DNA of 64,000 nt, taken from positions 62,001 through 126,000 of the forward strand of contig JAGTJL010000005.1 in NCBI GenBank assembly GCA_020746875.1, written 5' to 3'. The number at the start of each line of letters is the position of its first letter. Within the stretch, counting starts at the first letter, position 1. The notes beneath the pieces are model-generated. The model worked only from the letters and a program-made list of their open reading frames with translations, was not told the DNA's origin and did no database searches. The DNA is from Rhexocercosporidium sp. MPI-PUGE-AT-0058. Its lineage: Eukaryota; Ascomycota; Leotiomycetes; Helotiales. A program made the translations under genes and the position numbers. This document shows positions 31,298-43,446 of this stretch, piece by piece.

Positions 31298-32664
31298 ATG
31301 GACTGCATTACACTGGTGTTTGGGAAGGATTGGAGCATTTGATTGAGCGTTTTTGGGATATTGAGGCTACAAAATTGTATTATACCATTATACTATCGGG
31401 CCACATGGCGAATTCATGATTCGATTCATATCATCACACAGGTTGCATTGTCCAGATTGAATTCCAAGGCTTGCAGGGCGACTTGAGCATCTTTCAACCA
31501 ACATCTTCTCAGTCTTCAGAAGCACTCAAGAGAGTCGGCCCATACGGTGTCTCCCAGAAGCAGATCTGACCACCGTTCGTCAAATCCACCGAAACGAAAA
31601 CCAGATTCCTCATGACACTCCTTTTTGGTTTTGATGTTTTGAAACGTGCCCTTGCCAGTAACGTTAGCAACCCCTCGTTGAGTCTCTCGGCCACAGCCTG
31701 GAGATCGATGATGATCCCCAAATCCCATAGTCGAATGTTTGTCGATTGTGTTCTTGAGCATTTTGGCTGTGTTCTGTAATGTTGCAGATGTAGCTGTTAT
31801 TTGATTGGAAAGTACTCTAACAAAGCTTCCACACCCGGTTGACGTGAGATTAGATATCTCTTCTTGCTTGTTACTGTACAAGCTTCACGGCTTCTCCCTG
31901 CTCTACTCTACCAGCGGGCAATATGTACCTTGGGTGTCGGGGGCGTTGTAGAGGAGATGGCGTATCAGTCCCCCGCCGCGAACGTTCAGTAAAGTAAGTG
32001 TCTGAGCGATACACATGACTGATCTTATGGTGAAGTCCCGAAGGTTGATAATTTGTAAACCTTCTGGAGGGCAGTTGCAGAACCCTTTACGCAGCGATGC
32101 AATGATGGGACTTCCTGAGCGTTGCACTATTGTTGACAATTCGCTTGCGCTTGTCTTGTTTTCGCTTATTTCAGGGGGGCACGGCAGGAGGGCACGGCAG
32201 GAAAGGATTCAGAAAGAATATATTCCGTAGTAATTTACTTAATGCTCATCGATAATGCTTCAACTTGCATACGTTTACAGTGAAGCTCTGCTGCCGACGC
32301 CATCACGTCTGTTATTTAGGAATCTGTGGTAGAAACTTGAAGCATGCGCCATTTCAGGCTGTCAGTCCCAGCGATCAGAGCCTGAAAGTCTACAGCATGA
32401 GACCACGTGCGGTAAAGCTTTGGAGCGTTGCAAAAGGGCAACCAGGCTTTGCATCAAGACGATGAGAGGGATTCGATATTCCCCTTGCTTTTCTATGGTA
32501 TTTCCAGTCTTTTAATCCCCAAACTATTGAGGCTTTCCATTGGTGAAATGCTATAGACTGAACACCAGCGCGCTTAAATACAGCGTCAAGTCGCCTAAAA
32601 GTTTAGCTCGCTCATCTTGAGCTTCAAGCTTGTCCTGCCATTCCATCACCAGAACAACAAAGAA
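31298..32664. other. Spacer, no gene seen
   Basis: Short open frames only. A 10-11 bp unit (GGCACGGCAGGA type) is duplicated near 32177-32201. The final part is the ALG6 promoter and leader. Confidence 0.5.
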
Positions 32665-32709
32665 ATGCGCCGGGATACCCAACCATCTTCCATTGGAATA
32701 CCAAGGTGA
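32665..32709 (+). promoter_or_regulatory. Upstream ORF in the ALG6 leader
   Basis: ATG at 32665 opens a 14-codon frame (MRRDTQPSSIGIPR) that stops at 32707-32709, two bases before the ALG6 ATG at 32712 (TGA-TA-ATG). Such close spacing could make ALG6 translation depend on re-initiation or leaky scanning. Whether the transcript includes this ATG is not visible. Confidence 0.45.
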
Positions 32710-32711
32710 TA

Positions 32712-34540
32712 ATGGTTGCACCGTCGCCTCATAAACCGCGGCGGAAGGTTAAGAAGACAAGCAATGGCAGCGAACCCTCCTCAGCGACAACCTCCTCTGC
32801 AGGAAGACCGAGCTCGAGTCGCCCAGCATACCCTCTCGCAGCATTCTTATGGCCTGCGAGGAGTTCTGTCTCGCAATGGGAGATCATGCCGTTGATTTTG
32901 ATGGCCGTAGGGCTCTTCAGGTGGGCAGCTGGGCTTTGGGGATATTCAGGTACGTGTCCACATCAGCAACGCAGACCTGTCTAATACGCACAGGCTTCCA
33001 GAACCCTCCTCTCCACGGCGACTACGAAGCACAAAGACATTGGATGGAGATCACGACCGAGTTACCCATCTCGCAATGGTACTTTCATGACCTCGAATGG
33101 TGGGGATTGGACTATCCGCCTTTGACCGCATACCACAGTTGGTCTCTTGGGAAGATTGGAGGATTGATCAATCCATCTTGGTTCGCCCTCCACACATCTC
33201 GCGGACTCGAAGATCCTACGTTGAAGATATTCATGCGAGCTACAGTCATTGTATCCGAATACCTCATCTCCATACCCGCTGCGGTCATCTTCGTCAGGAG
33301 GCTCACGAAACTCCAAGGGATCAATTCGTGGAATGCTTCAATTGCATTGACTGCGATCTTGATGCAACCAGGGACGATCCTGATCGATCACGTACACTTC
33401 CAATACAATACCGTGATGCTGGGACTGGTGCTGGCAAGCATGTCGAGTGTTTTGGCTGGGAGATTCATGTGGAGCTGCGTGTTCTTCGTATTGGCCTTAG
33501 GATTCAAGCAGATGGCTTTATACTACGCCCCGGCCATTTTCGCATATCTTCTAGGAGTGTGCTTCTTCCCTAGGATCAACTTTTCTCGGTTTCTCGGCAT
33601 TGCTGTTGTCACAGTTGTCTCTTTCGCCATTCTTCTGTTACCGTTAATCGTAGGAGCCTTGTACGATGCACACCGAGGCATCGATGCCCGACCTGATCTC
33701 TTTGGCCATTTCGCTCCTCTTCCTATATTCAGCGAATATTCGTACTTGATCAACTTCAGGTCGTGGTACTACCCGATCGTCCAACAGCTGGCGCAGATGG
33801 TGCATCGAGTATTCCCGTTCGCCCGTGGGCTATTCGAAGACAAAGTGGCTAACTTCTGGTGTGCTTTGAACGTCATCATCAAGCTGAAGCAATACCCATC
33901 AGAAATTCTTCAACGAGCTTCTCTATTGCTCACGCTTGCAGCAATCACACCACCATGCTTCGTGATATTTACCAAGCCGAAGAAAGAACTGTTCCCTCTG
34001 GCATTGTCAACAACCGCATGGGCATTCTTCCTTTTCAGCTTCCAAGTTCATGAGAAGAGTGTTCTCCTCCCATTGATGCCCATGACAGTACTTCTAGCTG
34101 GGAAGCATGGCCTCAGCAAGAATGTTCGTGCTTGGGTTGGGTTTGCTAACCTACTTGGAGTGTGGACGATGTTCCCGTTGCTGCAAAGAGTCGAATTACG
34201 GATCCCATACTTTGTACTGTCGCTTCTATGGGCATATCTTCTTGGCCTTCCACCTACATCTTGGGCCGTTTATAAGCAAGATGGGAATGCCACATTTGCA
34301 GGATTTGCTACGGCCTTACTGCATACAATTTTCTATGTTGTCATGGCCGTCTGGCATGTTGCCGAATCCTTTATGTTACCACCGCCTGGAAAGCCTGATC
34401 TCTGGGTCGTCATCAACGTTGGAGTTGGTGCAGTTGGGTTTGGTATCTGCTATCTGTGGTGTTTCGCCACTTTGGTTGCAGAAAGTGGATTGATGGATTT
34501 CTCCTCAAAGATGGAGAAGAGGAAAGCCAAGACTCAATAA
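32712..34540 (+). CDS. ALG6: ALG6 alpha-1,3-glucosyltransferase (dolichyl-P-Glc:Man9GlcNAc2-PP-dolichol)
   Basis: Two exons, 32712-32949 and 32994-34540, with a 44-bp phase-1 intron; 594 residues, close to the yeast length plus a 45-residue basic N-terminal tail. It adds the first glucose to the lipid-linked oligosaccharide in the ER lumen during N-glycan assembly. Family landmarks: GFQNPPLHGDYEAQRHWMEI and ELPISQWYFHDLEWWGLDYP in the first luminal loop (with the acidic residues thought to be catalytic), LIDHVHFQYNTVMLG, FVLALGFKQMALYYAP, RLFPFARGLFEDKVANFWC-type segment (here VFPFARGLFEDKVANFWC), and FSFQVHEKSVLLPLMP. About 11-13 membrane helices are expected. A short uORF ends two bases before the start codon. 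Confidence 0.93.
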
Positions 34541-35382
34541 TTGTTTATAGGTCGCCATATACCCAATGTGCATCTTTTGGCATCGTTCTCCCTCTATCGT
34601 ATCTATCCTATCCAGACAGGTTTGCGGTATGGGAGTATTTTGGGATCCAATGAGAAGCTTTGTTTATATTTGTACATAACATGGCTTTCAACTCATCCGC
34701 GATACACTTCAAGCAGCAGCATGTACTAGACTCGCTACCGAAGGAGGTACAGTGATTCTTCTGCATGCAATCTACTTCGTCAATTTTAACCCCCGCCCCC
34801 ATATAAGAAGCAATGTACCATTGACCAGCAGCTTACAGCCACTTTATACTATCAATCTCGACGGCTAAGCGCACTACACGGTTATACCTAGCGCGACGAG
34901 GGAATTTATTCACGGTTCCAAAGCATGCATTGTCGTCGAGGCGAAGTGCTCATGTGATTGAGTTTATTCAACTGGAATGTGTTGGACTCGCTGCTACAGT
35001 AGACCTAGATCCAGGCTAACTTTCCATTATCTCGACTTGGAACCGTCTCCCCAGAAGCCACACTTCGAGTACTTGTGGCCCTTGAAGTCGCGCCGTGGTT
35101 TCCTTCTCCTTATCTGGCTTCTATCATCCATACCTTCTCATATTTACGGTGTTATATTTCCATACCTTGGCCGAGCCTCCAAACAACTTGGGGCTCTATT
35201 TACCCCCCAGCTCCCGGCCCACATTTCCCACATCTCCCTACCGGCATGCCAATAGTTGTTGTTCTCCCATATAAGCGTTGTACGACCAGGTGCATCCTTC
35301 GAAGCAAACATCAGCAATGTCCAACTCTTCCCTTCTCACGCCAAAACGCAATTCCAACTCGCGATAATCGGAAATCGTCGGA
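34541..35382. other. Spacer, no gene seen
   Basis: ALG6 3' flank and the promoter of the next gene on the same strand; only short open frames without motifs. Confidence 0.5.
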
Positions 35383-36831
35383 ATGTTGTTCGATGTCTTT
35401 TCGCTGATTTGGATCGTTCTGATAGATGCCGTAGCTTGTCAAGATTCATCAACAACCTCAAGTCCACCGTCTGCCACACACACAATCTCTGTTGGGGCGG
35501 TAAGATACACGAGGGTGACCGATAGACGCCCTGAGCTTGAAATACTAATAAGCCGACAGGATGGGCTAAATTTCTCTCCAAATCAAGTATTTGCAAATAA
35601 AGGCGACATCATCGGTGAGACACGCAGCCTTGGACTCGATCACAATTACTGACCAACAATCAGAATACAGATTTTACCCCCAAAATCACTCCGTAGCTAG
35701 AGCAGCTTTCGGCAGCGAACCATGTATCACATACGAATTGACAGGTCCTGGTCGAGTGGGTTTCTGGAGCGAGTTCCACCCCGTTGCGCTCGTCTTATCA
35801 AATGTCAGTATGCTACGAGACCTTAGATATCAACACTGCTGACAATCCGAAGCCTCCCATCTGGCGACTGCTGGTCAATGACACCGACCCCATATTCTTT
35901 TACTGCTCATCACTGGGTGCATGTCTCGAGGGGATGGTCGGAGTGATCAACGCTAAGTCGACCTTCACCCACGCGCAGCAGTTCAACTACACCCAAAATG
36001 CAACATTGGACTTCAGTCCCGGGGAGTACTTCCCGAAAGAGTCTCGGCCATCACAAACCACGACTGCTACTGGAGCGACTTATACTCCGACACCTACCCC
36101 ATCCATGCCAAGTTCATCAGTGAGTATTGCGGCTGAGACGACATCGACTTCCATCCTAGCTTCCCATCCTCATTCCGGTAATTCGAGACCATTTCTCGAT
36201 GCTGGGCCAATAGCTGGTATAGTTGTCGGTGCCATTGCGGTCGTGGCCCTTGCATCGGCTCTTCTTTACATGTGTGGACGCCGACAAAGTGTAAAGGAGA
36301 TACTCCAACACCAAGCTACCGCACAATCAGCAAACCACAACTCGTATCAACCGACAGTCAGCGGAATCTCCGAGCCTCAATATCCCAATATGCAAAAGAC
36401 CCCCGTTGTGGCGGAAAGTCGATGGGTGGGGACAGAAACGGAGAGTTATAGAAGTCTGAGCCCACCAGCTGATGGGCAGACAGGCAGGATGCAGACGGGG
36501 AGGATGACTTCACAGGGACATCCAAGTCCGCCGGTGGGAACCCAGGTGGTCCAACCTACGCCTGCGTACTATTCTGCTCACGAAAGAGCGCATGCACATA
36601 ATAGCGTGGGGCTGAGGTATGTTCCTTTCTATTCGAGTGATAATTCACTGGTATTTGGTTGGCCCGAACACTGATTTTGTCTCAAGGCCGTATAATCCGG
36701 CACCACAAACAGTTTCAAACGAACTACATGAACTCGCGAGTCCCGATGAGATGAGGCCATTTCAATATACCGATAGCGAGAGCGGTTATGTCCGACCTTC
36801 AGATGGAGGCAAACTCACCGAGACGACTTGA
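35383..36831 (+). CDS. Cupredoxin-like extracellular protein with one membrane span
   Basis: Five exons: 35383-35499, 35560-35614, 35664-35803, 35853-36616 and 36687-36831; introns 49-70 bp, frame kept throughout; 406 residues. A signal peptide (MLFDVFSLIWIVLIDAVAC) is followed by HTISVGADGLNFSPNQVFAN, IIEYRFYPQNHSVARAAFGS, CITYELTGPGRVGFWSEFHP, PPIWRLLVNDTDPIFFYCSS and LGACLEGMVGVINA: a plastocyanin-type fold with the His and Cys positions that bind copper in the family. A Ser/Thr/Pro stem leads to a single membrane helix (AGIVVGAIAVVALASALLYM) with a basic stop (CGRRQ), then a 150-residue cytosolic tail with Pro/Tyr-rich stretches. Many ascomycetes have such serine-rich surface proteins; role in wall sensing or copper handling is inference. 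Confidence 0.82.
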
Positions 36832-37390
36832 GGGCTTGGATATGTCTGCTAGATTGAAGAAAGTAAACATTTGTGTGGGTTTGTTTGTATTCTGAGACAG
36901 GCATGGTGTTTGATATTGTCATAGGATCAGACTGCACGACTGATGGTGGCGTTTGGTGAGAGGTCAAGTACGTGGATCTTGTGGATGATTGACAGTAGAT
37001 ATGCGTGTCCCTCTTTTGTCCAACATCAATTACCACCGGCTTATCCTTCGATGTTAATTCTGACAGGCTGAGTGTTGAGGTGGTGTGTTGTGGCTCTGGT
37101 AGGGATGTTGATAGCAAGATATACAGGTGATCGACAGTAGTTAACAATACATTCAAGCCTATGTCATCGACCAATCTTCGCTCTTTTCGCCCGAAGATTG
37201 CCTACAGAACTTTATAAAGAATGCCTGAGCGAGGTTCTGCTCCATAGGATTTTTGGACAACTCACTCTCTCATAGCGTAGCTGCATTGTTGGTGAGCGGT
37301 TGGAATCATCGAGTCAACAAAGAGAGACTCGAGCAACGCCATCTCCAACATAACAGAAAATATTGTTCAGGAGCGGTGAAGAACTGTACA
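36832..37390. other. Spacer, no gene seen
   Basis: 3' flank of the cupredoxin-like gene. The 119-codon minus-strand frame at 36815-37174 has no motif and overlaps that gene's end. Confidence 0.45.
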
Positions 37391-37455
37391 TAGGTGGAGG
37401 TCAAGCATACATTGGATCCAAGCGTCCATCTTCGTCGAAGTTGCGGAAGAATGTG

Positions 37456-38013
37456 GGCTTCGAGAAAGGGGCAAAAAGTCCAACTCTTCACCAACAGCAG
37501 ACCAATTTGCGAGAAGTAAACCCATTCATGGCTCCATTGATGACATCTCATTCGACTACAAGCAGAAACAACATTCCAGAAATCCAGAAGCCAAGGTAAA
37601 CGGCAAAGAAGCGCCGCCATCACAACTTTACCAAGCTGCAAAAGCAGCATTGCTCGCTGGGGCAATCGAGGCATTTGGTGCGAGAAATGAAACTGGGGGT
37701 TGGAGTGGAGGAAAAGGAAGACAAATTTCGACTGCAGGCGCAGGGTCAATTGCTGCGACAATAGATCCAGAACCTCAGCAAGGAAAAAGAATACCCGATA
37801 CTTGAGGCTGTGATTGTTGGGTTGGCTGCAAATGAGATGGTTAACGCTAGCAGGACTGAAAAAGAGCGCGGGAGGAAGACTGGTGGTGTCGTCGAGTCTG
37901 ACTCTGAATATGGCTCGGCTTCTGATTCTGATATGAACGGTTCGGGTAGAGCTGGTGGTCGAAGTCAAAGTCGGGGCCGAGGGCAAACCGCGGCTGGGAC
38001 ACCGGAAAGATGA
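37456..38013 (+). pseudogene. Glycine-rich fungal protein with a one-base frame break
   Basis: A plus-strand frame reads GKKSNSSPTADQFARSKPIH, then PPSQLYQAAKAALLAGAIEA, FGARNETGGWSGGKGRQIST and DPEPQQGK, and hits a stop near 37805. A second frame picks up without loss (EYPILEAVIVGLAANEMVN) and runs through an acidic/Arg-Gly tail (SDSEYGSASDSDMNG ... RSQSRGRGQ) to the stop at 38013. This order resembles a glycine-zipper/DUF3824-like group of fungal proteins (GxWxGxKGxR ... EAxxxGLAANxxxN). The break falls on the run GGAAAAAG at 37782-37789, where one extra A is enough, so it may be a sequencing or assembly error and the gene may be intact. The start and any upstream exon are not identified. 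Confidence 0.45.
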
Positions 38014-38850
38014 GACTAACCTGCGATGGACAGAGCAGCTGGGACAATCGGGCATTGCTGGTGTTAGTGATTTTGAAAGTGGTGCAAGAAGTACTGTGGT
38101 AGGGAGGAACCTTAGATGTTTATTTGTCACATGACTGAGTCAGCTCTTCTCACATATGAGACCATCACTTGAAGTTTATACAACAGAAGCCATCTCATAC
38201 ACATTTATTTTATATTGCAAGTGCTACACTAACAACGAGATGTAATAGTGCAAGACACCAGGCGGCGAACACAGTAGCACAAGAGGTCAAGATTCGAGGT
38301 GGAAAAATGTTTAATTCTTCTAATTCTACATAGAGGAGTCTCTTTTACGAACATTTAAAGGCGGTATGCCTAGTTTCTCCTGTATTGCTTTAGACATCAT
38401 ATGTGGGCGGAAATAGCCCTATTACAATACATCTTGTTTCCCAATCTTTCGCTAATTCTTTCTCTTCAGATATGTGGTATTCTTAGAATTAATGATTCTG
38501 TTATTTGTCGAAGCTAGGAAGTCTCCCAGCGCCTCGATCTTTGCTACCCCTCTTGTTGCGTGGTGTTGGAAATCGTTTGCCCCTTCAGTACTTTTGTATC
38601 AGTGTGCTTCCTAATTTATAAATCACGTCAAGACTCATGCGTTCTAAATACTTGATAACTTATACTCGAAGTCAGGACTCAAAGACTGTACAAAGATCCT
38701 TTCATACTCTATTAGGGAGATTTCGATACTGTAGACCTCCTGTCAAGTATTGCATCATCGATGCTGGGCACATTCGGCCCTTCTCTATTCCTAGCCCCGT
38801 TACTCCAATGCTTCACATCCACCTCCTAAGAAATGGTCTATCATCGGAAT
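38014..38850. other. Spacer, no gene seen
   Basis: AT-rich DNA between the glycine-rich gene and the 3' end of the DHA2 transporter; nothing recognised. Confidence 0.5.
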
Positions 38851-40640
38851 CTATACAGCACCACCAGCAGCTATGAACAACCTCTCTCTCTTCATGCCAG
38901 CACTCAACACAATTACGACTGCACCAGCAGTAACCACAAGAATATAAGTCTTGCTCATACTATCCACAATTGCATGAAGTACGCCAGATTGCAGCTCCGG
39001 ACTCAAACTCTCAACAAAATCACTTCCTGAACCAGCAATAGCAGCTTGTATATCGCTCAAGGGCACTTCCGGAAGTAGTGCAGCGATCTTGTCTTGCGAG
39101 CCGTTGAGGAAAACAGAATTGGCGATCGCAAGAGCGATGGTGACACCAGTGACTTGAGCACAAGTGATGAAGCCGACAGCTGAAGCGACGTGTTCCGGAT
39201 CGACGATAGCTTGGGCGACGGAGAACGAAGCTTGAGCAAAAAGACCAGTACCAAAGCCAATGAGGATGCTGTATCCGTACACTGTAGCGGTTGCAGTCTC
39301 GGTTCCGACTGTGTACATGAGCGCTCCGCCGACGATAACAAAGATACCTCCAAGTGTGTACCAAGGCATATAGTATCCATATGCTGAGAGAATAGCACCG
39401 TTTCCAATGACTGCGAAGATCATCAAGAAGATAAAAGGGAGTAGACGGACACCCGCATCGAGAGCCGAGTCGCCTCGTGTATATTGGAAGTATATAGGCA
39501 TCATGTAAATAGGAATGAAGACCGCTGTGCCACCTGCAGCGGTCATGGCGAACAAAATAAGAATAGTCCGAGACTTGAAGAACTCGATCGGGAAGACTCG
39601 TCGTGATGTATTAGTGAAGATGGTGTAGACCTGTTGTAGGCCGAGGAGGATGAAGAGGATGCCGGAACATATAAAGAGTCCGATGATAGTGCCACTCGTC
39701 CAATCGTACTGCACGCCTCCGAAAGAGATAGCCATGACTCCTGAAACGAAAGCTCCGAGTGTGAGTACTGCTCCAAGATAGTCCATCTCACGAGCTCGGT
39801 CCATGAAGGAAATTCCGGGACGGGGATCGTAGTTTGGGAGCATGAAGAGGTAGACAGGAGCACACAGAGCGCCGATAAATAAATTTATATAGAACGCGAA
39901 ACGCCATCCGGCGGACGAATCTGTGAATGCTCCCCCAATTATTGGTCCTAGAACGGTACCAAGGCCCCTGGGTGCTGTCAGAGTCTGATGGGAACCGGGG
40001 TGGGGGTTGAACCGACTTACCAAGTGAGACCAGTTCCTCCAACGTACATCGGACGCTCATGAATAGTGGTTGTTGCAGCAAGTAAAGCCATAACACCAAC
40101 GTACATTCCGGATCCTCCGACACCGCAGATAGCTCGTCCAACGATCAGAGCATCCATGGTGGGGGCTGCACCGCAGATTGCAGAGCCAACTTCGAATAGC
40201 GTCACACAAAGAATATAGGTCCATTTCGCATGGAACTGACCAAAGATCTTACCCCATACTAGGTTCGTGGCAGCTGCTCCGATGAGGAAAGACACACTGA
40301 GCCAGCTGAGCTTGGATACTGAATCGAATTGTCGAACAATAACTGGTTGGACGTCTGCGACGATTGTATTGTCGAGTGCGAACAAGAAGGTGGAACTCAA
40401 AATTGACAGGACAACGACAGCCCATCTCCATCCAGTGATGTCGCGAGGTGGTGCTTCTTCTGCTGGAGTCTCAACTTGATGTTTTTCTTGATCAATTTCG
40501 TCGAGGCCAGTGATGGAAGTATGTTCCGAGACATCTTGAACTTCTGTCTTCTCGGGCGCGAGGTGATTGCTGGATTGATTCGAGGTAACTCCTTGGTCTT
40601 TCTCTGCTGTCGATATGTGATTTTCATCGTTGGTAGTCAT
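38851..40640 (-). CDS. MFS drug:H+ antiporter, DHA2 family (14 TM)
   Basis: Two exons, 40640-40021 and 39967-38851, with a 53-bp phase-2 intron; 578 residues. The start is the ATG at 40640 (MTTNDENHISTAEKDQG); the frame is open upstream but that part is leader. A 65-residue acidic cytosolic tail precedes helix 1 (WRWAVVVLSILSSTFLFALD) and the DHA2 motif LDNTIVADVQPVI. Motif C-like GTVLGPIIGGAFTDSSAGWR lies across the splice junction, followed by INLFIGALCAPVYLFMLP. Helices continue to the C-terminus (ILVVTAGAVVIVLSAGMKRE). This family includes toxin- and drug-efflux pumps of ascomycetes (TRI12/AflT-like). Plasma membrane exporter; substrate unknown. No biosynthetic backbone gene is adjacent, so a general detoxification role is as likely as a cluster role. 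Confidence 0.9.
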
Positions 40641-42569
40641 TGTGACGGACTGTTTGTGTGTTCTTCCTCTAGGTCCGCGCCAAAACAACAACAACAGTAG
40701 GGTAGTGTTGGAATTGAGATGATGGCTGAAGAGGGAAGAGGCTGCAGAAGAAAAAATTGAACAGACAAACAATAGATATGGATTCGGTCTTTTGAAAAGT
40801 AGTCTGAGAGGGAAGGAGAATGATATATGCTTTCCTGGAGACCACAGGGAGAGAAAAATATATGGGTCTAGTATCAAAACGAATGCAAGGATCTAAGGTC
40901 TAAGGGCATGTGCTGAAGGGACATCTTCATGCCGGTCCAAAGCCTCAATCGGAGATAGTAGGTGGTCTCGATTTGGGGACAGATAGCATTTACTGGTTCG
41001 GGTAGCCATGCCCCAGTGGAAAGGTGTAGAATTCGAATTCGCAATGAGTAATTCCATTTACCAGCGATGAGCATAGGTATGAGAGCGAGGCACCGATAAG
41101 TCCGACATATCTGATATCTCTCTACCTTTTGTTGTCAGCCGGCGCAAATGCCAGCCCAGCCCTCTGCCAATCTACCAGGCTGACAGGGGCCGGACTCTCA
41201 TTGTCCGACACTATCTTTGAGGCCATTCGAGAAATTGTGTCCTCGCCTATCAGAATAGCAGCGCATCGTTTGTACTGTCTGAGTCTGCTGGGGCGGCTCG
41301 CCAGAAAGAAATTGTCAATAGTGCTGACGGGACAATGCAGGGGCTTGTTGAGCCTCTGCTGATTGGCGATGTGGAGCACCTGCGAGGGGTATTCCTCTTG
41401 GTGGGTGGCATGCTGAAAAGGTAGTGATTTATCATCCAAGGTTCGATTACCATCAAGCCGGCATGATTTTGCGCCGCTGAAAAGGATGTTGTTGGGAGAA
41501 ATCGAGCCTGGGATATCGACCGTTGGGTATTGCCGTTCAAGAGTCAGCTAGGTTTGCTGCATTCCTCCCTATTTATTCAGCCTATCCCCGGACAGCCGTG
41601 GACTTCGCGGATTTTGTGGTTGTGGAGGAATACAAGCCCGAGAGTTGAGCCAATGACTTCAGAAGTCCGCACATCCGATATGACAATCATATCGCGCTTT
41701 GATGTCCATGGTGGAATTCCGCCGACCAACTCGTGCATGACAACTCTGCACAGCAATTCCTGTAGTCAGGCGATTTGTAATTTAGTTTTGGTTCTTAAGC
41801 TGACCTGAATTTCCGAATGTCTATCTGCACGGGGTGTACGTCCGTTTCAGATAAGATAAGAGTGCGAATGAGCTGAGGCTGTTGACGTGGATGTGTAAGC
41901 CTTTGGGTTGGGGCGGATTTGCTGTCAAAAGGTGCTACGAGGGCCACCGACGAACAAACTTGAGGTTCTGCGAGCTGCGAATATCATCAAAGCGATGCCT
42001 GGAAAAGGAGTCGTCGGCAATGTTTCTATGACTTGAGTGAAGCATAACGTAAGATTCTCCAGTCCGTGAAAGGGACGCGAGAAACCGCTTCAGCAACTCG
42101 AAAAGGGGCCAGTCACGTGCATCTCGAATTGTTTTCATTCTCTTTGTACGTTCATACAAGATTACAAGCGTTCTGAGATGAGGGAACGCGTGGGTATCAG
42201 CATACTTGTCTGAACTAAGTTTCTGACCCATGGTAGCTTAAGATCGGCGGTACTCAGGCTTATCTCAGCGTATCGTGCGATTGCTAGGCTCGCTACCCTC
42301 ATTGAATGTCACTTCAAAACGATCTGTACATATTGATAGCAATTTGTTTGGGAATTTATGCATTTAGCGTAATGAATTTCGGGAGTCATCTCAACTTTCA
42401 TTACATTCGTACAACGACGGATCGACCCTCGGCTTAAAACAAGACCCTGAGACCCTAGTGTACTCTGCTGACTCCATTCCAAAATCATCTTGTTCCCAAT
42501 CCAGCGGGTATCCGATGTCCCAAATCCCTTTTCCATATGCCCGCTTCACAAGAATGATTGTGTATGTCC
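40641..42569. other. Spacer, no gene seen
   Basis: Leader and promoter of the DHA2 gene, then about 1.5 kb with only short open frames. No TATA or repeat worth naming. Confidence 0.5.
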
Positions 42570-43446
42570 TTACAAGAAAAAAATCGCCATGAGAACAGTG
42601 ACCCCACTTGAGACCATCGTCAGAGCTGTGCTCATTTCCAGAGCAGCAGCCGCACCAGTGAAAGTTTGCTGAGGACCTCCACCTCCGGTTCCACTGACAC
42701 TTGTAAGAAGTGTCTGAGACGGTGCTGTCACTATTGCGGCTTCAGCAGTAGTCGTGGTTGTCAAATTGGCGAATGGAGCTGCTGGGTAGACAACTGTTGA
42801 TTTTCCATCTGTAGCTGTTGGTTGAGAGGTTTGTGGCGTGGTTATATTTGCTGCTACGGTGATGTGGCTTGTCATCTTTATTCATCTTTAGTATCAATGA
42901 AAGAAGTTTGGATATTGTATACATACAGTGGCCGTTAAGGATATTGTAGTCAGAACTCCAGCGCCTGTCTCGGTGCTGTTGTTCTTAGACCCATGCGAGC
43001 CATTAGACTTGGACCCATTTGACTATTCGTGTCAGAACATTATCATGTATATTTAAGGCGGGGATTCACACTCCGGATGAGATCACAATCACGAAGATTC
43101 CTGAAGAACTCGAGGTCTGGGTAACGGAAGCTGAGCTCGCGGCGGACGATTGCTGCGAATTGACGATGATGACTGAGACATCTCCTCCCTTCATCGTTGA
43201 TGGCGGAGTCCAAGTTTGAGAACCTGTGTTGGCTGTTGCGGTTGCGATTTGAGCAATGATAACAGAGGTGTCTGTTGCACCTGCAGGAACCAAAGCAATG
43301 TCGACCTTGTCACTAAATCCAGCTGTGTCCCAGGTGATTGTGCTCTTCTCTCCTATAATCCACTGGTCGCCTGCTGCTGGCTTCGTTATGGTGCCCTGTA
43401 CTAGTGACACAAATGCTGCCAGCACTGTGATGATCCGAATCTGCAT
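42570..43446 (-). CDS. Kre9/KNH-type Ser/Thr-rich GPI-anchored protein
   Basis: Three exons, 43446-43072, 43022-42927 and 42875-42570; introns 49 and 51 bp, phase 0; 258 residues. Signal peptide MQIRIITVLAAFVSLVQG, then a Kre9/KNH immunoglobulin-like domain: ITKPAAGDQWIIGEKSTITW, DTAGFSDKVDIALVPAG, and the repeat of short beta strands to GGDVSVIIVNSQQSS. The second exon is a Ser/Asn/Gly linker (SNGSKSNGSHGSKNNS). The third exon is Thr-rich and ends in a hydrophobic tail (TALTMVSSGVTVLMAIFFL) fit for GPI attachment. Cell-wall or plasma-membrane surface protein, possibly in beta-1,6-glucan organisation as in yeast Kre9, which is inference. Confidence 0.82.

Noticed and set aside
37306..38130. 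274-codon minus-strand open frame
   Set aside because: Low-complexity Leu/Ser/Phe sequence antisense to the glycine-rich gene, whose sense reading matches a known pattern.
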